From Symbiodinium natans (taxonomy: Eukaryota > Sar > Dinophyceae > Suessiales > Symbiodiniaceae): DNA of 64,000 bases. The notes beneath the pieces were generated by a model, which worked only from the letters and a program-made list of their open reading frames with translations, did no database searches and had not been told where the DNA came from. The stretch spans positions 1,023,379 to 1,087,378 of the forward strand of contig CAJNDS010002202.1 of assembly GCA_905221605.1 (NCBI GenBank). Direction: 5' to 3'. The position numbers and the translations under genes are program-made. Within the stretch, counting starts at the first letter, position 1. Every line of letters starts with the position of its first letter. Below are positions 30,967 through 43,200 of the stretch, piece after piece.

Positions 30967-31361
30967 CTGAACGTTCCACTCGAAAGTACAGGGTGAATCT
31001 AAAGCGTGCAGGTCAAAGGACGAGATCCGGGAATGTTTTGCTGTATGAAACACCCCAAACCAGAACCCTGCGACAATCCACCTCCCTTCCATTACAGCAA
31101 GCACCCGCACGGACAAAAAAACAACCTAAACCCTAAACCCTAAACCCTAAACCCTAAACCCTAAACCTTAAACCTGAAAAACCTTCGTAAACCCTACAGT
31201 ACCCTCCCCCCCACCCCCCCACACAAGGTCCTACACATCTCCAACCCGAAAAGCCGCCTAAACCCTAAACCCTAAACCCTAAACCCTAAACCCTAAACCC
31301 TAAACCCTAAACCCTAAACCCTAAACCCTAAACCCTAAACATCTCCAAGCCCACAACCGGC

Positions 31362-31434
31362 CTGAGGTGAACATCATGTCTCGCAAAGCTGCCCTTAGTG
31401 AGCTGCCCATGGCGAAGAAGAGGAGCAAGTAGGC
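31362..31434 (-). CDS. Minus-strand exon: hydrophobic
   Basis: Reads AYLLLFFAMGSSLRAALRDM-MFTS with high GC3; acceptor GAAAG; best donor is GC (TCAG/GCCGGT). A membrane-associated segment upstream of gene 2. Confidence 0.6.
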
Positions 31435-33156
31435 CTTTCTTTTTTGTGGTTTAGGGTTTAGGGTTTGGGGTTTAGGGTTTAGGGTTTAGGGTTTAGGGTT
31501 TGGGGTTTAGGGTTTAGGGTTTAGGGTTTGAGGTTTAGGGTTTGAGGTTTGAGGTTTAGGGTTTGAGGTTTGGGGTTTAGGGTTTGGGGCTTGGGGTTTG
31601 GGGTTTAGGCCTTTAGGCCCTGACTCGTCTTTAGATTCAGTTCAGGTCAGTGTACACATGAAAAAACAACTAGAAAGCAATAACCAGTACACAAGAATAG
31701 AATGGTTTTTATGAGGAAATCAACTACAAATGACAAAGTGTGGGAATCACAAATGCATGAAAGAAGAATACCCAGTACATGTGCTTTCACGTTTTGTGCT
31801 GTGTCGTAGACTAATTTTCTCCGACCACTCGATTTCTTGCTAACTACGCGGGCATTTCATGATGGACTTCTGCCCGCGAGCACCTGCAGTATACCAAAAG
31901 CAAAGATGAACATATCAATATGTTTAGGAAGTGAAGGAAATATCATACTATTCGTGGGCCTTCTATGGAGGCAAACTACTAGTCTGAAAATGGGTTTTCT
32001 ATGCAGGCCAGAACCCTGAAACCCGAAATCGTCACCTAAGACAAGAACATGTACGGCACCTAACTCTCATCAAACCTACACTTTTAGGGTTTAGGGTTTA
32101 GGGTTTAGGGTTTAGGGTTTAGGGTTTAGGGTTTAGGGTTTAGGGTTTAGGGTTAAGCCCCGAAAAAAACCTTGACATACCCCCCCCCCCCCCACCCCGG
32201 CCCGCTCAAAAAAAAGGAAATAGTTTTGGGGGCGGTTGCTCTTCGATTCAAAGCGCGCCAGCAACTTCCGCAAGCCAAGGCGCCCACAGGAGGTAGTACC
32301 TTGAGGCAAGAGATTAGGGTCGAGGGTTTAGGGTGTAGGGTTTAGGGTTTTCAGTGTTTGATCAGGTTGTAGGGTTTTTGTGGGTTCTGGGCCAGTCAAG
32401 ACCTACACTATCCAACCTCCCTCAGCAGTTAAGAGGTGTAATGCCTTAGGGTTTCAGGATATCAGGGTTTCCGGGTTTGGGGTGGAAGATTCAGGCTTTT
32501 AGGGCTTTTGGGTACAGAGCAACCTGACGGTAATTACACTTATTCAGACAGGCCCTTCGCCAACACATTCTTCGAATCTTCGATTTGGCAGGTGGTTGAG
32601 CGTTCATGGGTGGCCGTCTTCAGGTTCACTCTTGCGCATGGGCTACAAGGGGTTTTTGAGGCTCAGGCATTAAACAAGGCTTCCCTGGGACCCCAGCTAC
32701 CTACAGTGTTAAGGGTTATACCTACGAACTATGGGTACTTGCTACCCAAAACCGAAGGTGAGTAGTGACCCATGTAGTGCTTGCGCAGAGGAGTTCGTTT
32801 AACACGGATTAGGGTTTCGGGTTTAGGGCTTAGGTAGGGTTTATAGGGTTTGGGGTCTAGGGCTTAGGGCTTAGGGTTTAGGGTTTAGGGTTGAGGGTTT
32901 AGGGTTGAGGGTTTAGGGAATAGCGGTCTCTACGGGCGCGTGTCTTAAGGCTGTTGCGCCCACAAGCCACGACAGGGTTTTTAGGGGTGTTGCATTTAGC
33001 CCCTAAAATCCCCAACCACCCCGCAGAATCATAAATACAGAAAACCCCTTACATCATGGTAGGATGCCTCATAACCATTTAGGGAATATTCCGTAACCCC
33101 AAACCCCAAACCCTAAACCCTAAACCCTAAACCCTAAACCCTAAATCTTGTGAGAC

Positions 33157-33228
33157 CTGGGCCCTTCTCAGCCGAGTCGCAGGAACCATGGCCATTCCTG
33201 TCCACGGCGGCGGAACTGCTTGCCGACC
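33157..33228 (-). CDS. Minus-strand exon
   Basis: Reads SASSSAAVDRNGHGSCDSAE-KGP; acceptor TCCCAG, donor CCAG/GTCTCA. DRNGHGSCDSAE vaguely resembles an EF-hand loop; not claimed. Confidence 0.55.
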
Positions 33229-33469
33229 CTGGGATCCCAACGGTTTAGGGTTTAGGGTTTAGGGTTTAGGGCTTAGGGCTTAGGGCTTAGGGTTTAGGGT
33301 GTAGGGCTTGGGCCCTCACAACGGAACCTGCTGGGGTTTAGGCTGACAGGCGCCCAAAATTCTAGAGCTTAGGGCTTAGGTTTTAAGTAGGGCTTCTTCG
33401 GGTTTTGCAGGGCTTAGGGTTCAGCTTGGGGCCCAGTCTGGAGGCTGTAGGGCTTTTGTACGCTTATCT

Positions 33470-33690
33470 CAGGCTTTGGTAGAGTTTCTCTGAGGGACAG
33501 TGTGGCCCTCCGAAACAAAATCGGCAGTTCCGCATGTTGCGGCGATGCGCAAGCTGCCAGGCAGGTTGGGCAATGGCACGCAGGTTTGGGGGAAGTTGCG
33601 CCGGATCTCTTGCCATCCCTGCAAGAATTGAGCCAAAAGCCCCTTGCTTGCCAGCAGCCGTTGAAAAAGTGCACCTCAAAGTGGCGTCGA
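33470..33690 (-). CDS. Minus-strand coding island, unidentified
   Basis: About 220 bp free of telomere repeats and open in several frames. The preferred minus reading is AFGSILAGMARDPAQLPPNL, on to RNMRNCRFCFGGPHCPSEKL, with a Cys/His cluster of unknown meaning. Plus-strand frames are equally long, so the strand is not proven. Confidence 0.4.
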
Positions 33691-33759
33691 CGACCCGTCA
33701 TGGGTGGACCCGGATCTTCCAATGACGAAATCTTCCCGATTTTCTTGTTGAAGTTTATT

Positions 33760-33860
33760 AACTAGGATGGTCCTTCAAACCCTCTGAAACATATTCGTGA
33801 ATATGATCCCCTTAAACCCAGTAAGGGAAAATGAAAAATGTCCCAAGACCCGACCTAGTT
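33760..33860. mobile_element. TIR element, family ACTAGGATGG
   Basis: AACTAGGATGG...CCCTCTGAA...GTGAATATGA...AAAATGTCCCAAG...CCTAGTT, matching the element at 259-363. Confidence 0.6.
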
Positions 33861-33925
33861 ATGGATCCTACGAAATTTCAAGGTACATGTTAGCTGCCAT
33901 CTGTTCTAACACGGCTCGCCCAACC

Positions 33926-34062
33926 CTAAACCCTATCCCTGAACCCTAAACCCTAAACCCTAAACCCTAAACCCTAAACCCTAAACCCTAAACCCTAAAC
34001 CCTAAACCCTAAACCCTAAACCCTAAACCCTAAACCCTAAACCCTATCCCTAAACCCTAAAC
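33926..34062 (-). repeat. Long interstitial (CCCTAAA)n tract
   Basis: About 17 units in CCCTAAA orientation, immediately left of the exon-like island at 34095-34138. Confidence 0.95.
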
Positions 34063-34428
34063 ACAACCGCAACACCCCGTTGGAGGGCAGCTGGGTGTTT
34101 GAGTACAAAACCCAGCGAAGCACTAGTGGCGCAGCAGACTAAACCCTAAACCCTAAACCCTCAATCTGCAAAGCAAACCTGAAGTCCCCACTGTCTCGCG
34201 CATGAATGCAGATGGGTTTAGGGTGTAGGGTTGTATTGCTCAGATCCATAATTCATACAACATCCGAAGCCGAAATGTCGGCTTTCTGCACTGCATACTA
34301 AACCCGAAGCCCTAAGCCCCAAACCCTAGTCCGTGAACCCTAGACCCTCTAAACCCTAAGCCCTAGACCGCCTAGACCCTGAACCCTAGACCCACTGAAC
34401 CCTAAACCCTCAACCCTAAACCCTAAAC

Positions 34429-34499
34429 CCTGTGCGCGCGATGGCCCAAGCGGCACTCGCAGGAGCGTGAGGCTGATCCTGAGCGGTGGAGAGGAGACG
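34429..34499 (-). CDS. Minus-strand exon
   Basis: Reads RLLSTAQDQPHAPASAAWAI then ART; acceptor CGGCAG. The donor ACAGG/GTTTAG is supplied by the adjacent telomere-like repeat. Confidence 0.65.
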
Positions 34500-34863
34500 C
34501 TGCCGGGGGTCAGGCAAGTTTAAGGCCCAGGGTTCAGGGTTCAGGCGTTTAGGGTTTAGGGTTAGGGTTTAGGGTTTAGGGTTTCGGGTTTGGGGTTTGG
34601 GGTTTAGGGTTTAGGGTTTAGGGTTTGGCGTTTCAGGTTAATGTTCAGGGTTTTTGGGTTCAGGGGTTTAATCAGTGTTTAGAGTTTGGAATGCAGGTTC
34701 TAGGGTGTAGAGTTTGGAACTCTGGGTTTAGGGTTTGGGAGTCTAGGGTAGCGAGCGGACACAAAGCAGAACTGGTCGTCAGTTACTCCAAGCGTGCGCT
34801 ATTAGGGCTACTAGGGCTAGTCGGGCCTTCACGATGTTTTAGGGTTTAGGGTTTTGGGTTAAG

Positions 34864-35150
34864 GGCTTAGGGTTAGGGTTTAGGGTTTAGGGTTTAGGGT
34901 TTAGGGTTTAGGGTTTAGGGTTTAGGGTTTAGGGTTTAGGGTTTAGGGTTTAGGGTTTAGGGTTTAGGGTTTAGGGTTTAGGGTTTAGGGTTTAGGGTTT
35001 AGGGTTTAGGGCTTAGAGGATTCTTAAGGGCAACGGGTTCAAGGGGGGTTCAAGGCGGGTTTAGGGTTTAGGGTTTAGGGTTTAGGGTTTAGGGTTTAGG
35101 GTTTAGGGTTTAGGGTTTAGGGTTTAGGGTTTAGGGTTTAGGGTTTAGGG
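34864..35150 (+). repeat. Long interstitial (TTTAGGG)n tracts
   Basis: About 20 perfect units to 35012, then, after 48 bp of other sequence, about 14 more. Among the longest pure tracts in the window. Confidence 0.95.
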
Positions 35151-35525
35151 TTCAAGGGGGGGTATGTAACCCAAGGTTCCCAAATACTCACCACTATTCC
35201 CTAAAGCTCCCCAAGCTTCAGTGAGGTGCCCTAGGGTTTAGGGTTTAGGGTTTAGGGTTTAGGGTTTAGGGTTTAGGGTTTAGGGTTTAGGGTTTAGGGT
35301 TTAGGGTTTTGGGACCCCCGTGAACCCCGCACCCCATAACTTCTGCCGCTTCGTAAGCTATAGGGGCCCTTATCCGAGAGTGTTGGGTTTCTATAGGTTT
35401 TAGGCGAACCCTAAACCCTAAACCTAAACCCTAAACCCTAAACCCAAAAACCCTAAAACCCTAAAAATAAACCAAAAACCCAAAACCCAAAACCCTAAAC
35501 CCTGAACCCCAAAACCCTACCCTAC

Positions 35526-35622
35526 CCCCCCGACAATATCTGGTGCATGGCTCCCTCCGGCAGCGATATAGCCAGGAGAGGCGAATCGGATCATCCATCC
35601 AAGGACGCAGAGGCTGCGGGAG
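35526..35622 (-). CDS. Minus-strand exon: hydrophobic
   Basis: In phase: G-SRSLCVLGWMIRFASPGYI then AAGGSHAPDIVGG; donor GGG/GTAGGG, acceptor CTGAAG. Possible membrane segment. A second frame (LPQPLRPWMDDPIRL) is open. Confidence 0.55.
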
Positions 35623-35857
35623 CTTCAGGGTTGAGGGGTTGAGGATTGGGGGAGAGGGGTGGCTAAACCCTAAACCCTAAACCCTAAACCCTAAACCCTA
35701 AACCCTAAACCCTAGACCCTAAACCCTAAACCCTAAACCCTAAACCGCAGACTTGGAGCAAGAGGCTCAGAAGTTTCATGGGCTTGTGTTGGGCTTCAAG
35801 GTTCGTAATTGAAGGCCACAGGGCGGGGAGATTCCCCCGGCGGCTGCTAGACTGGAC

Positions 35858-35905
35858 CCCAGTGTTCGGGCTGTGGGTTGCGGGGCTGGATGATGAGGAA
35901 ATGTG
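35858..35905 (-). CDS. Minus-strand exon: proline-rich
   Basis: Phase-continuous S-TFPHHPAPQPTARTL; acceptor ACCTAG, donor TGG/GTCCAG. Confidence 0.6.
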
Positions 35906-36010
35906 CTAGGTGGTGGGCCATAAGTCTATTCAATGGTGCATAAACCCCTGAGGGTTTTCGGGTTGTTTATAGGGTCTACAGGGCTTAGGGGTGCGAACCT
36001 CTTGGGCCAC

Positions 36011-36078
36011 CTAAACGCATCTTGCCCGGAGCCTCGAGCCGGAGACGGAAAGAGCGATGCCACCAAGATCGTGGAAGG
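36011..36078 (-). CDS. Minus-strand exon
   Basis: Reads PSTILVASLFPSPARGSGQD-AF; acceptor CCAAG, donor TTTAG/GTGGCC. In phase with both neighbours. Confidence 0.65.
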
Positions 36079-36173
36079 CTTGGGTTTGGGGATTCGAGTT
36101 TAGGGTTTAGGGTTTGGGGTTTAGGGCTTAGGGGTTCAGGGTGGGTTTAGGGTTCGCCTGCATTTCAAACCAC

Positions 36174-36235
36174 TTTGTGCCTGAGCAGGGCGTTCTCTAC
36201 AGAAGGCTCTCGGCGCAGCTGCAGCTCCCTCAAAC
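36174..36235 (-). CDS. Minus-strand exon
   Basis: Twenty codons, LRELQLRREPSVENALLRHK, acceptor GCGTAG, donor AAA/GTGGTT. Phase 0 into the next exon. Confidence 0.65.
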
Positions 36236-36402
36236 CTACGCTCTAAACTCAAAACCAAACAAACCGAAACCTAAACCCTAAACCCTTTAAACCCTTTGCA
36301 AAGAAGAGCAGCCCTCAGTTCCTGGCATCGGATGACAAGATGTGCCGCCAAGCCTTTTGAACCCATAAACCCCCATAAACCCTACAAATCCTGCAAACCC
36401 TG

Positions 36403-36519
36403 TACTAGACCCGGGAGTAACCTAGGAATGAACAGGGTGCCCTTCTTTGTTTTGAGGGGAAAACAAGGGAACCCCAAACCTGAAAAAGGAAAAAGGTGCC
36501 TCCTGCAGGTCCTAGTATA
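36403..36519. mobile_element. TIR element, family CCGGGAGTTACC
   Basis: TACTAGACCCGGGAGTAACC at left, CTGCAGGTCCTAGTA at right; interior AGGGTGCCCTT...GGGAACCCC...AAAAGG shared with 18905-19023 and 37590-37712. Confidence 0.65.
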
Positions 36520-36984
36520 ATTGAGCCCGTTTAACGCTACAAGCCCCATAAACTCTACAGACCCCATAAACCCTATAAACCTTATATTTAAAGGGGAGGT
36601 CCACGGCACATAAACCCTATAGACCGAATTTGTTAAGTGCTTGGTGGTTCGGGGAGTTGAAGCTCAAAGAGGGTTTCAAGGTGGTTGGGCTTCAGGGTGT
36701 TTAGGGTGTAGACTGTAGGGTTTAGGGTTTCAATTTGTTGGCGAGCTCCACCTAAGGTCCTTGCTTCTGAAAACTCAGGTCATAACATCTACACCTGACT
36801 GTCTCTTAACCCTCTAAACTCTGAACGCCAAGCCCCAAAACCTATAGAACAATTAGAAGCCTTTCAAGGCCTAAAACCCTCTAAACCCTCGATTAGATAA
36901 GCCCCCGTCGCAGCAGAAGCTCTTACGAAAAACCCTAAACCCTAAACCCTAAACCCTCAACTCTGCATCCTGATGAATGCGAAC

Positions 36985-37025
36985 CTCGATGCGCAGTAGG
37001 TCGCAGTCACCCATGAATTCAGGCC
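36985..37025 (-). CDS. Minus-strand exon
   Basis: Reads PEFMGDCDLLRIE between TTTTTCAG and GAG/GTTCGC. Confidence 0.55.
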
Positions 37026-37409
37026 CTGAAAAAGCACTGAAGGCTTTCAACTCGGCATTTAGTCTACTTAATCCCTGTTCCCCTAGGAAGAAAAAAGGAT
37101 CCTTTTTGTTTATATATAAGAAAGCCCATAACCCAAAAAATAAAAAGGATCCCAAACACTGATTTAGTCTAGGGTTCAGGGCCTATTTTGGGGTTTAATT
37201 AGGGTTTATAAGGTTTAGGCTTCCGGAAAATGTGTGTAAATAGTTGGGTTCTTGATAGCGAGATGGGGAATCCATGCGGGTGCCCTTTTGGAGGCCGTAT
37301 TGTGGGGTCCTGTCCAGCTGGAATGGGTATGTGGGAAAGTTTGTAGCATGATTGAAAAATCCAGGGCCCTAAACCCTAAACCCCAAACCCTAAACCCTAA
37401 ACCTTATGC

Positions 37410-37590
37410 CTGCACAAAATTGCAAAAAGTTGTCCGCTCGAGCCGCAACATCGCATCGGTGAGCTTGTTGAGTACAGTACCCGGTACCCGGAGGCTTTCG
37501 ACTTTGCCCTCATTCGGGGCTGCTGCTGCTTTTGGGCTGAGGGCTGAGGAGCTTCATTTAAGTAACCTCGACAGAAGTTGTTTCCCTGTC
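37410..37590 (-). CDS. Minus-strand coding island, unidentified
   Basis: GC-rich 180-bp island open as NNFCRGYLNEAPQPSAQKQQ then QPRMRAKSKASGYRVLYSTS. A plus-strand frame (37252-37665) overlaps and is also open; minus is preferred because every dated neighbour is minus. It may hold two exons. Confidence 0.4.
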
Positions 37591-38194
37591 TGTAGACCAA
37601 AGAGCAACCCAGGAATAAGAAAGAATGCCCTTTTTGGGTTAAATGGGGCTGATAAGGGAACCTAAACGCTGAAAGAGGAATAAGGGCCTACCGTGGGTCC
37701 AAGATACCCTAAACCCTGAACCCCCCAAGTGATTTTGCTTTTGGATTGTCCTTGGGACCGCTTGCATAAACCCTAAACCCTAAACCCTAAACCTTAAACC
37801 CCCGAAAAAAGCGGGTCTGGTAGCTGACGTCAAGTGCAACAGCATCCCTACCTTCGTTTCGGCTGGGGGGGATGTTGGGCCTCGTCAGTCCTCCCCCCAA
37901 ACCCCAAGTCCAACACCCTTTGGGCACCTAAGTAGACCCTAAACCCTAAACCCTAAACCCTAAACCCTAAACCCTAAACCTTGAACCCTGAACCCTGAAC
38001 CCTAAGCCTTTTAGGTAGCCAAGTAGACCCTAGAGCAGATAGCCCCTAGGCCTTATAGACCCCTAAACCCTAAGCCTCCTCAACCCGAACCATGCCTAAG
38101 ACCTAGACCCTAAACCCTAAACCCTAAACCCTAAACCCTAAACCCTAAACCCCAAACCCTAAACCCCAAACCCTAAACCCTAAACCCTCACTAC

Positions 38195-38290
38195 GGGGAC
38201 TTCTTTTCTCTGGCTCCTTGCTGGGACTTGGAGGTTCGTTGCCTCTCAAGCGCACTTTGGCCCCCCCCCTGACCACTCCCAAAAGGGCCC
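38195..38290 (-). CDS. Minus-strand exon, unidentified gene
   Basis: Reads GPFGSGQGGGQSALERQRTS then KSQQGAREKKS; acceptor TACCAG, donor CCCC/GTAGTG. Gly/Gln/Lys-rich, probably disordered. Lies between the gene 1 stop and gene 2. Confidence 0.6.
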
Positions 38291-39109
38291 CTGGTACCCG
38301 CCTCTAAACCCAAAAACCCTAAACCCCTAACCCTAAACTCCAAATCCCAAAATGCCCAACAAATGCCCAAAAAGCCCAAAACGCCCAAAACCTGCGTACC
38401 TGGGTCCTTTTGGGGTCTCTTGAAGATTGCCAGAGGGGCCAGAGCTCTTGTCTCGAGGCTTTAGGGGCTGTAGGGTTGAAGGGTTTAGGGTTTTGGGTTT
38501 TGGGTTGAAGGGTTTAGGGTTCAGGGTTTAGGGTTTAGGGTTTTGGGTTTTGGGTTGAAGGGTTCAGGGCTTAGGGTTTAGGTTTTAGTTTTTCAGGTTC
38601 GGGCCATTTGGGCTTGAGGTCTTTAGATTTTGAGGGTTTAGGGTTTTTGGCTTTAGGGTTTAGGGCCTTTGGTTTATATGGGGCTTTAGGGGGTGAGGGT
38701 TTAGGGTTTAGGGATATATCCAAAGTCTATATAGCGTTGAGGGTGTAGGGCTTCAGGGGTATATCTACGGTTCGGGTTGAGGGTTTTAATTTGGGTTGGG
38801 GTTCTTTGGACATTTGGATTTCGGGGTTCTCGATTCAGAGAAGCTTTGTGTTTCGGGGTTTGAGAGTTTGAGGGCCGACCTCGTCCCAGGGAGGCTGCAA
38901 GATGGAGCGTTTAGGGTTTAGAGTTTAGAGTTCAGGGGCCATCAATCCCTAAAGCCGACATAGCCAAACTCTGATGGCCCAAAGCATCTCAAGACAGACA
39001 CTCGAAAGCGTACGATTCGAGGGTTTTGGCATTAGGGCAAGCTAACAGCAACAGGGGCCCCTAAACCCTAATAAACCCGAAACCCTAAACCCTAAAACCC
39101 CCGTGTACA

Positions 39110-39225
39110 GGAGCTAGCTAGAATCGCTATCGGGAGACTCAAGCTGGAGGACGCCCCTCTCTGACTCCGCAGAGTTTATGCGGAAAGGGCTGAGACTGCG
39201 CTCTTCGCAGAGCTCGTTTAGGGTT
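39110..39225 (-). CDS. Minus-strand exon candidate
   Basis: Open reading ELCEERSLSPFRINSAESER then GVLQLESPDSDSS and TAG at about 39114. Either an exon ending earlier at AGGGGC/GTCCTC or a C-terminus. Boundaries not resolved. Confidence 0.45.
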
Positions 39226-40197
39226 TAGGGTTAGCGTTTATAGGGTTTAGGGTTTAGGGTCTAGGGTTTAGGTGTTTAGGGTTTAGGGTTTAGGCTTTAG
39301 GGCTCGCCGTCAGAACGCCAGGCAAGGGAACGGTCATTCCCCGTGGGGTTCTTTGGGTTCGGGTATTCAGGGTTTAGGTTTAATTTTTCGGGGGGCTGAA
39401 TTCGCCGAGTAGCCTTTACGAGAATTCCTTTATCTCCTGAATTTTCCCAAGAGACCCTCCCTAAACCTTAAAACCTCGAAACCCTTACACCCTGAAGCCC
39501 CCAAAGTTGAGAAAAAGGCCTCAGGAGGTGCTTTAAGAGTGCGTGTTGCAGGTCGGCCAGTCGGCCCCACCTACACCCAAAGGGGCTTATAAGCTTCCTG
39601 GTTCGTAGTAGGGAAATGAGGCGTTGGTGCCATATGGAATACCTTAAAGGGTTTAGGTAGGGGATATAAGGTACCTAGTTCCCTCATTCCTGGCTAAGGG
39701 CCAGGTCCAGGGTTTGGGGTTCAGTATGTCCACAATTCGTTCTTGGCATGTTAAATCTATAGGGAGGCTTCTGTAAGCCCATACAAGGGGTTGAGGGTTC
39801 GGGGTTGAGGTCTTTGGGTTTAGAGCGTTAAGGTTCCCCAAACCCTTAACCCTTAACCCTAAACCCTAAACCCTAAACCCTAAACCCTAAACCCTGAACC
39901 CTGAACCCTGAACCCTGAACCCTGAATCCTGAACCCTGAACCCTCAACCCTGAACCCTGAACCCTGAACCCTGAACCCTCAGCTTCAGCGGCTTTGACAT
40001 GAGCCTCTCAAGGCCTCGGTAGAATCCCTGAACGCTTTGCAGGGCTCCTGCTTTGGGACTCAGTAGGCCGTAACAGGACCAGGGTCTAGGGTCTCCAGAC
40101 CCTTTTGAGGGTTTAGGGTTTCGGGTTTAGGGTTTTGGTTTTGGGTTTAGGGTTTTTGGTTTAGGGTTTGGGGTTTAGGGTTTAGGGTTTAGGGTCC

Positions 40198-40272
40198 TCA
40201 CTCTTCCTCCACTTCCACCGGACGCTCGTGGACCTCCACGTCCATCTTCCTGAGGAACGTTCGAACAAGTGC
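40198..40272 (-). CDS. Gene 1 last exon with stop
   Basis: Acceptor TTTATAG, reading ALVRTFLRKMDVEVHERPVE then VEEE and TGA at 40198-40200. The acidic C-terminus and the lack of a fitting donor before TGA mark the end of the protein. TTTAGGG repeats follow at once, in the presumed 3' UTR. Confidence 0.75.
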   Translation of the reverse strand, partial: ALVRTFLRKMDVEVHERPVEVEEE

Positions 40273-43200
40273 CTATAAAAAACACGGCCTCATACACCCC
40301 CCCGACAAAACAGTTTAGGGTTTAGCGTTTTTAGGGTTTAGGGTACAAATTCTCAGACCCAACGGCACACGAGCTCATTGTCGGAATTATGCATCTTTTC
40401 CGGTCTCGGCCGGCCAAGTGGGTTTTTGATCGGGGCCCCTTTTGCTGCAGAGACGGAAGCTTAGCAGTAGGTGCTTTGGGGCAGTTTGGGTTGCTTGGGG
40501 GGGGGGGGGGGGTCCCGAAAAACCTTAAACTAAGCCCTAAACCCTAAACCCTAAACCCTAAACCCTAAACCCCAAACCCTAAACCCTAAACCCTAGACCC
40601 TAACCGCCAAACCCGAGACCCGAATCCCCCCAATCCTGAGCCCCAAGGCCATGTAAAAACCTAGCCTGAATGATAGGGGATAGTATTTGTGGGGACCCTT
40701 GCGGATATGGACCCTCTCAAAAAGGCCCCTGTTGAAGAGAGCCAGAAGAGGGTTCAGAAGGGTTCCCTTCTGAGGGTCCCCCTTATCCTACCTAGGAAAT
40801 GAGCCTGAATCAGGGCTAAGGTTTAGGGTTTAGGGTTTAGGGTTTAGGGTTTAGGGTTTAGGGTTTAGGGTTTAGGGTTTGGGGTTTGGGGTTTGGGGTT
40901 TGGGGTTTGGGGTTTGGGGTTTAGGGTTTAGGGTTTAGGGTTTAGGGTTTAGGGTTTAATGTCGTATCCTGATTAGTCTGGACCCCTCCAATAATGAAAA
41001 GTTTTCCAAAAAATATTCAGGAGACAAAAATTCGATTGCCCCCCCCACAATAAAGTAAAGGTTTTCGGGCTGCGAACTGTGAGCTTGTAATTACTGAGCT
41101 TACCGGAGTTTTCCTGAGCTGAGCTCATCTGAGCTTACCTGAGCGTACCTAAGTTTACCTGAGCTCTTACCTTTAGCTTTATCTACTGAGCTTACCTGAG
41201 CTTTCCTGAGCTTACCTCATCTGAGCTTACCTGAGCTTAATTACCTAAGAGGAGAGGGAGAGGAAGAGGAGAGGGAAGAGGAGCGAAGAGGAAATGAAGA
41301 GGAGCCGGTGGGGGGGGGGCCCGGGGCCGGAAATTAGTTTGGGGGGGTCCCTTTTTTTGGTGACACTATTGCGGGGGTGGATTTAGTTTGGGGGGGGGGG
41401 GGGGGGGCCCACACTAATCAGGATACCACATTAGGGTTTAGGGTTTAGGGTTTAGGGTTTAGGGTTTAAGGTTTAGGGTTCCTGAAACTAGGGCTTGGGG
41501 CTGAGGGCAGGGTTCAGGGCTTAGGATTCAGGGAGGGTTTAGGGTTTAGGGTTTAGGGTTCAGGGTTTAGGGTTTAGGGTTCAGGGTTCAGGGTTTAGGG
41601 TTAAGGTTTAGGGTTTAGGGGTTAGGGTTCAGGGTTTAGGGTTTAGGGTTTAGGGTTTAGGGTTTCAAGTTTCAAGTTTCAAGGTTTCATGGCCTAAGCA
41701 CTGTAACCTGAAAGAAAGCCCCAATGACTGAGTTCTGACCCGAGCGTCCAGAAGCGAATCCACTCGAGGACTTTCTCCAAGGCATCCTCGCGCTTACAGG
41801 CAAAAGGGGTTTGGGGTTTAGGGTTTAGGGTTTGGGGTTTAGGGTTTAGGGCTTGGGGTTTAGGGTTTAGGGTTTGGGGTTTAGGGTTTACAGGAAAGCC
41901 GCGAACCGAACCGTAAACCGGAACCGAACCGCACGCGCCAAGGAACCGGTGTGAACCGTGAACCGCCGAAACCGCGACAAACAAGAACCGCCCTGGAACC
42001 GAACCTGAAGCCCAAGGTCGTAGCAACCCCCAGCCCCTACTGTCACAGCGCAAGCCCCTCCAAGTTTCTCCAGCCCCTCCAGCTTCCTCCAGCCCTCCAC
42101 CACCCCTCCAGCCCCTCCAACAACCCCTCCGGGGCTGACAAGGCCTGAAGGGACTGGAGGAAGGGGCTGGAGGGGCTGACGGGGCTGGCGGGGCTGGCGG
42201 GGCGAGGGGGGTGTGGCTGGGGCTGGAGGAGGGGGGCTGGAGGAGGGGGGGGCTGGGGTGAGGGGGCTGGAGGGTTTGGCACCCGAACCGAAGAAGCAGC
42301 GAACCGCATGAACCGGAACCGTTCCAGAGTATGTACCCCGAAACCGAAACGAACCTACACGAACCGTGGCCTTACTGGGTTTAGGGTTTAGGGTTTGGGG
42401 CTTGGGGTTTAGGGTTGCGGGCTTCGGTGGTTTAAAGGGTTCATGTAGGGTTTAGGGTGTGCAATTTAGGGCCCAGGGCTTAGGGGTTTGGGCTTCCGGT
42501 TGATTTAGGGCAACCCTAAACCCTAAACCCTAAACCCCGCTGTATAAAGGTGAGGGTTTAAGGCTTAGGCTGGAGGTTCACGGCTGCATTTTAATCCCAA
42601 ACCTCCTCAGCCCTGAGCCTTAAACCCTGAATTTCGTAGACCCACCGAAAAGCAATATCCCTAAACCGTAAACCCTAAACCCCAAACCCTAAGCCTTGAA
42701 CCCTAAACCCCCCAACCGTAAGCCACGTTGAGCCCTGGCTTCGGCGCTCGAGCTTGAGACGCATGAGGGGCTTTACAGGTTATAGGGGTTTTGGGTTTTG
42801 GGTTGGCTCTCCACCGTTTATGGTGTGCAGCAGGGGGCTTGTGGGAGTCAATGCCAAAGGCTGCTCAATCTCTTGGGAGTAAATGAGCCTTGAATTCGGA
42901 TCTTGTACGCTAGGAGTACTGTGAGCCCTAAACCCTAAACCCTAAACCCTACACCCTAAACCCTAAACCCTAAACCCTAAACCCTAAACCCTAAACCCTA
43001 AACCCTAGTGAATATGGGCCGACAAATCTGTTTAAGGCTCGTCCACCCCGGGTTGGTGTTGGCTTAACTTGACACTTGGAGCTTCGCTTGCTCCGAACCT
43101 TGTACCACAATATAGGGGCTGGAATAGTTATTTAGGGTTTAGGGTTTAGGGTTTAGGGTTTAGGGTTGAGGGTTTAGGGTTGAGGGTTTAGGGTTTAGGG

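Noticed and set aside
38881-38920. LHLAASLGR reading resembling an ankyrin repeat after the gene 1 stop
   Set aside because: Only about nine codons, no acceptor fitting that frame, flanked by degenerate repeat.
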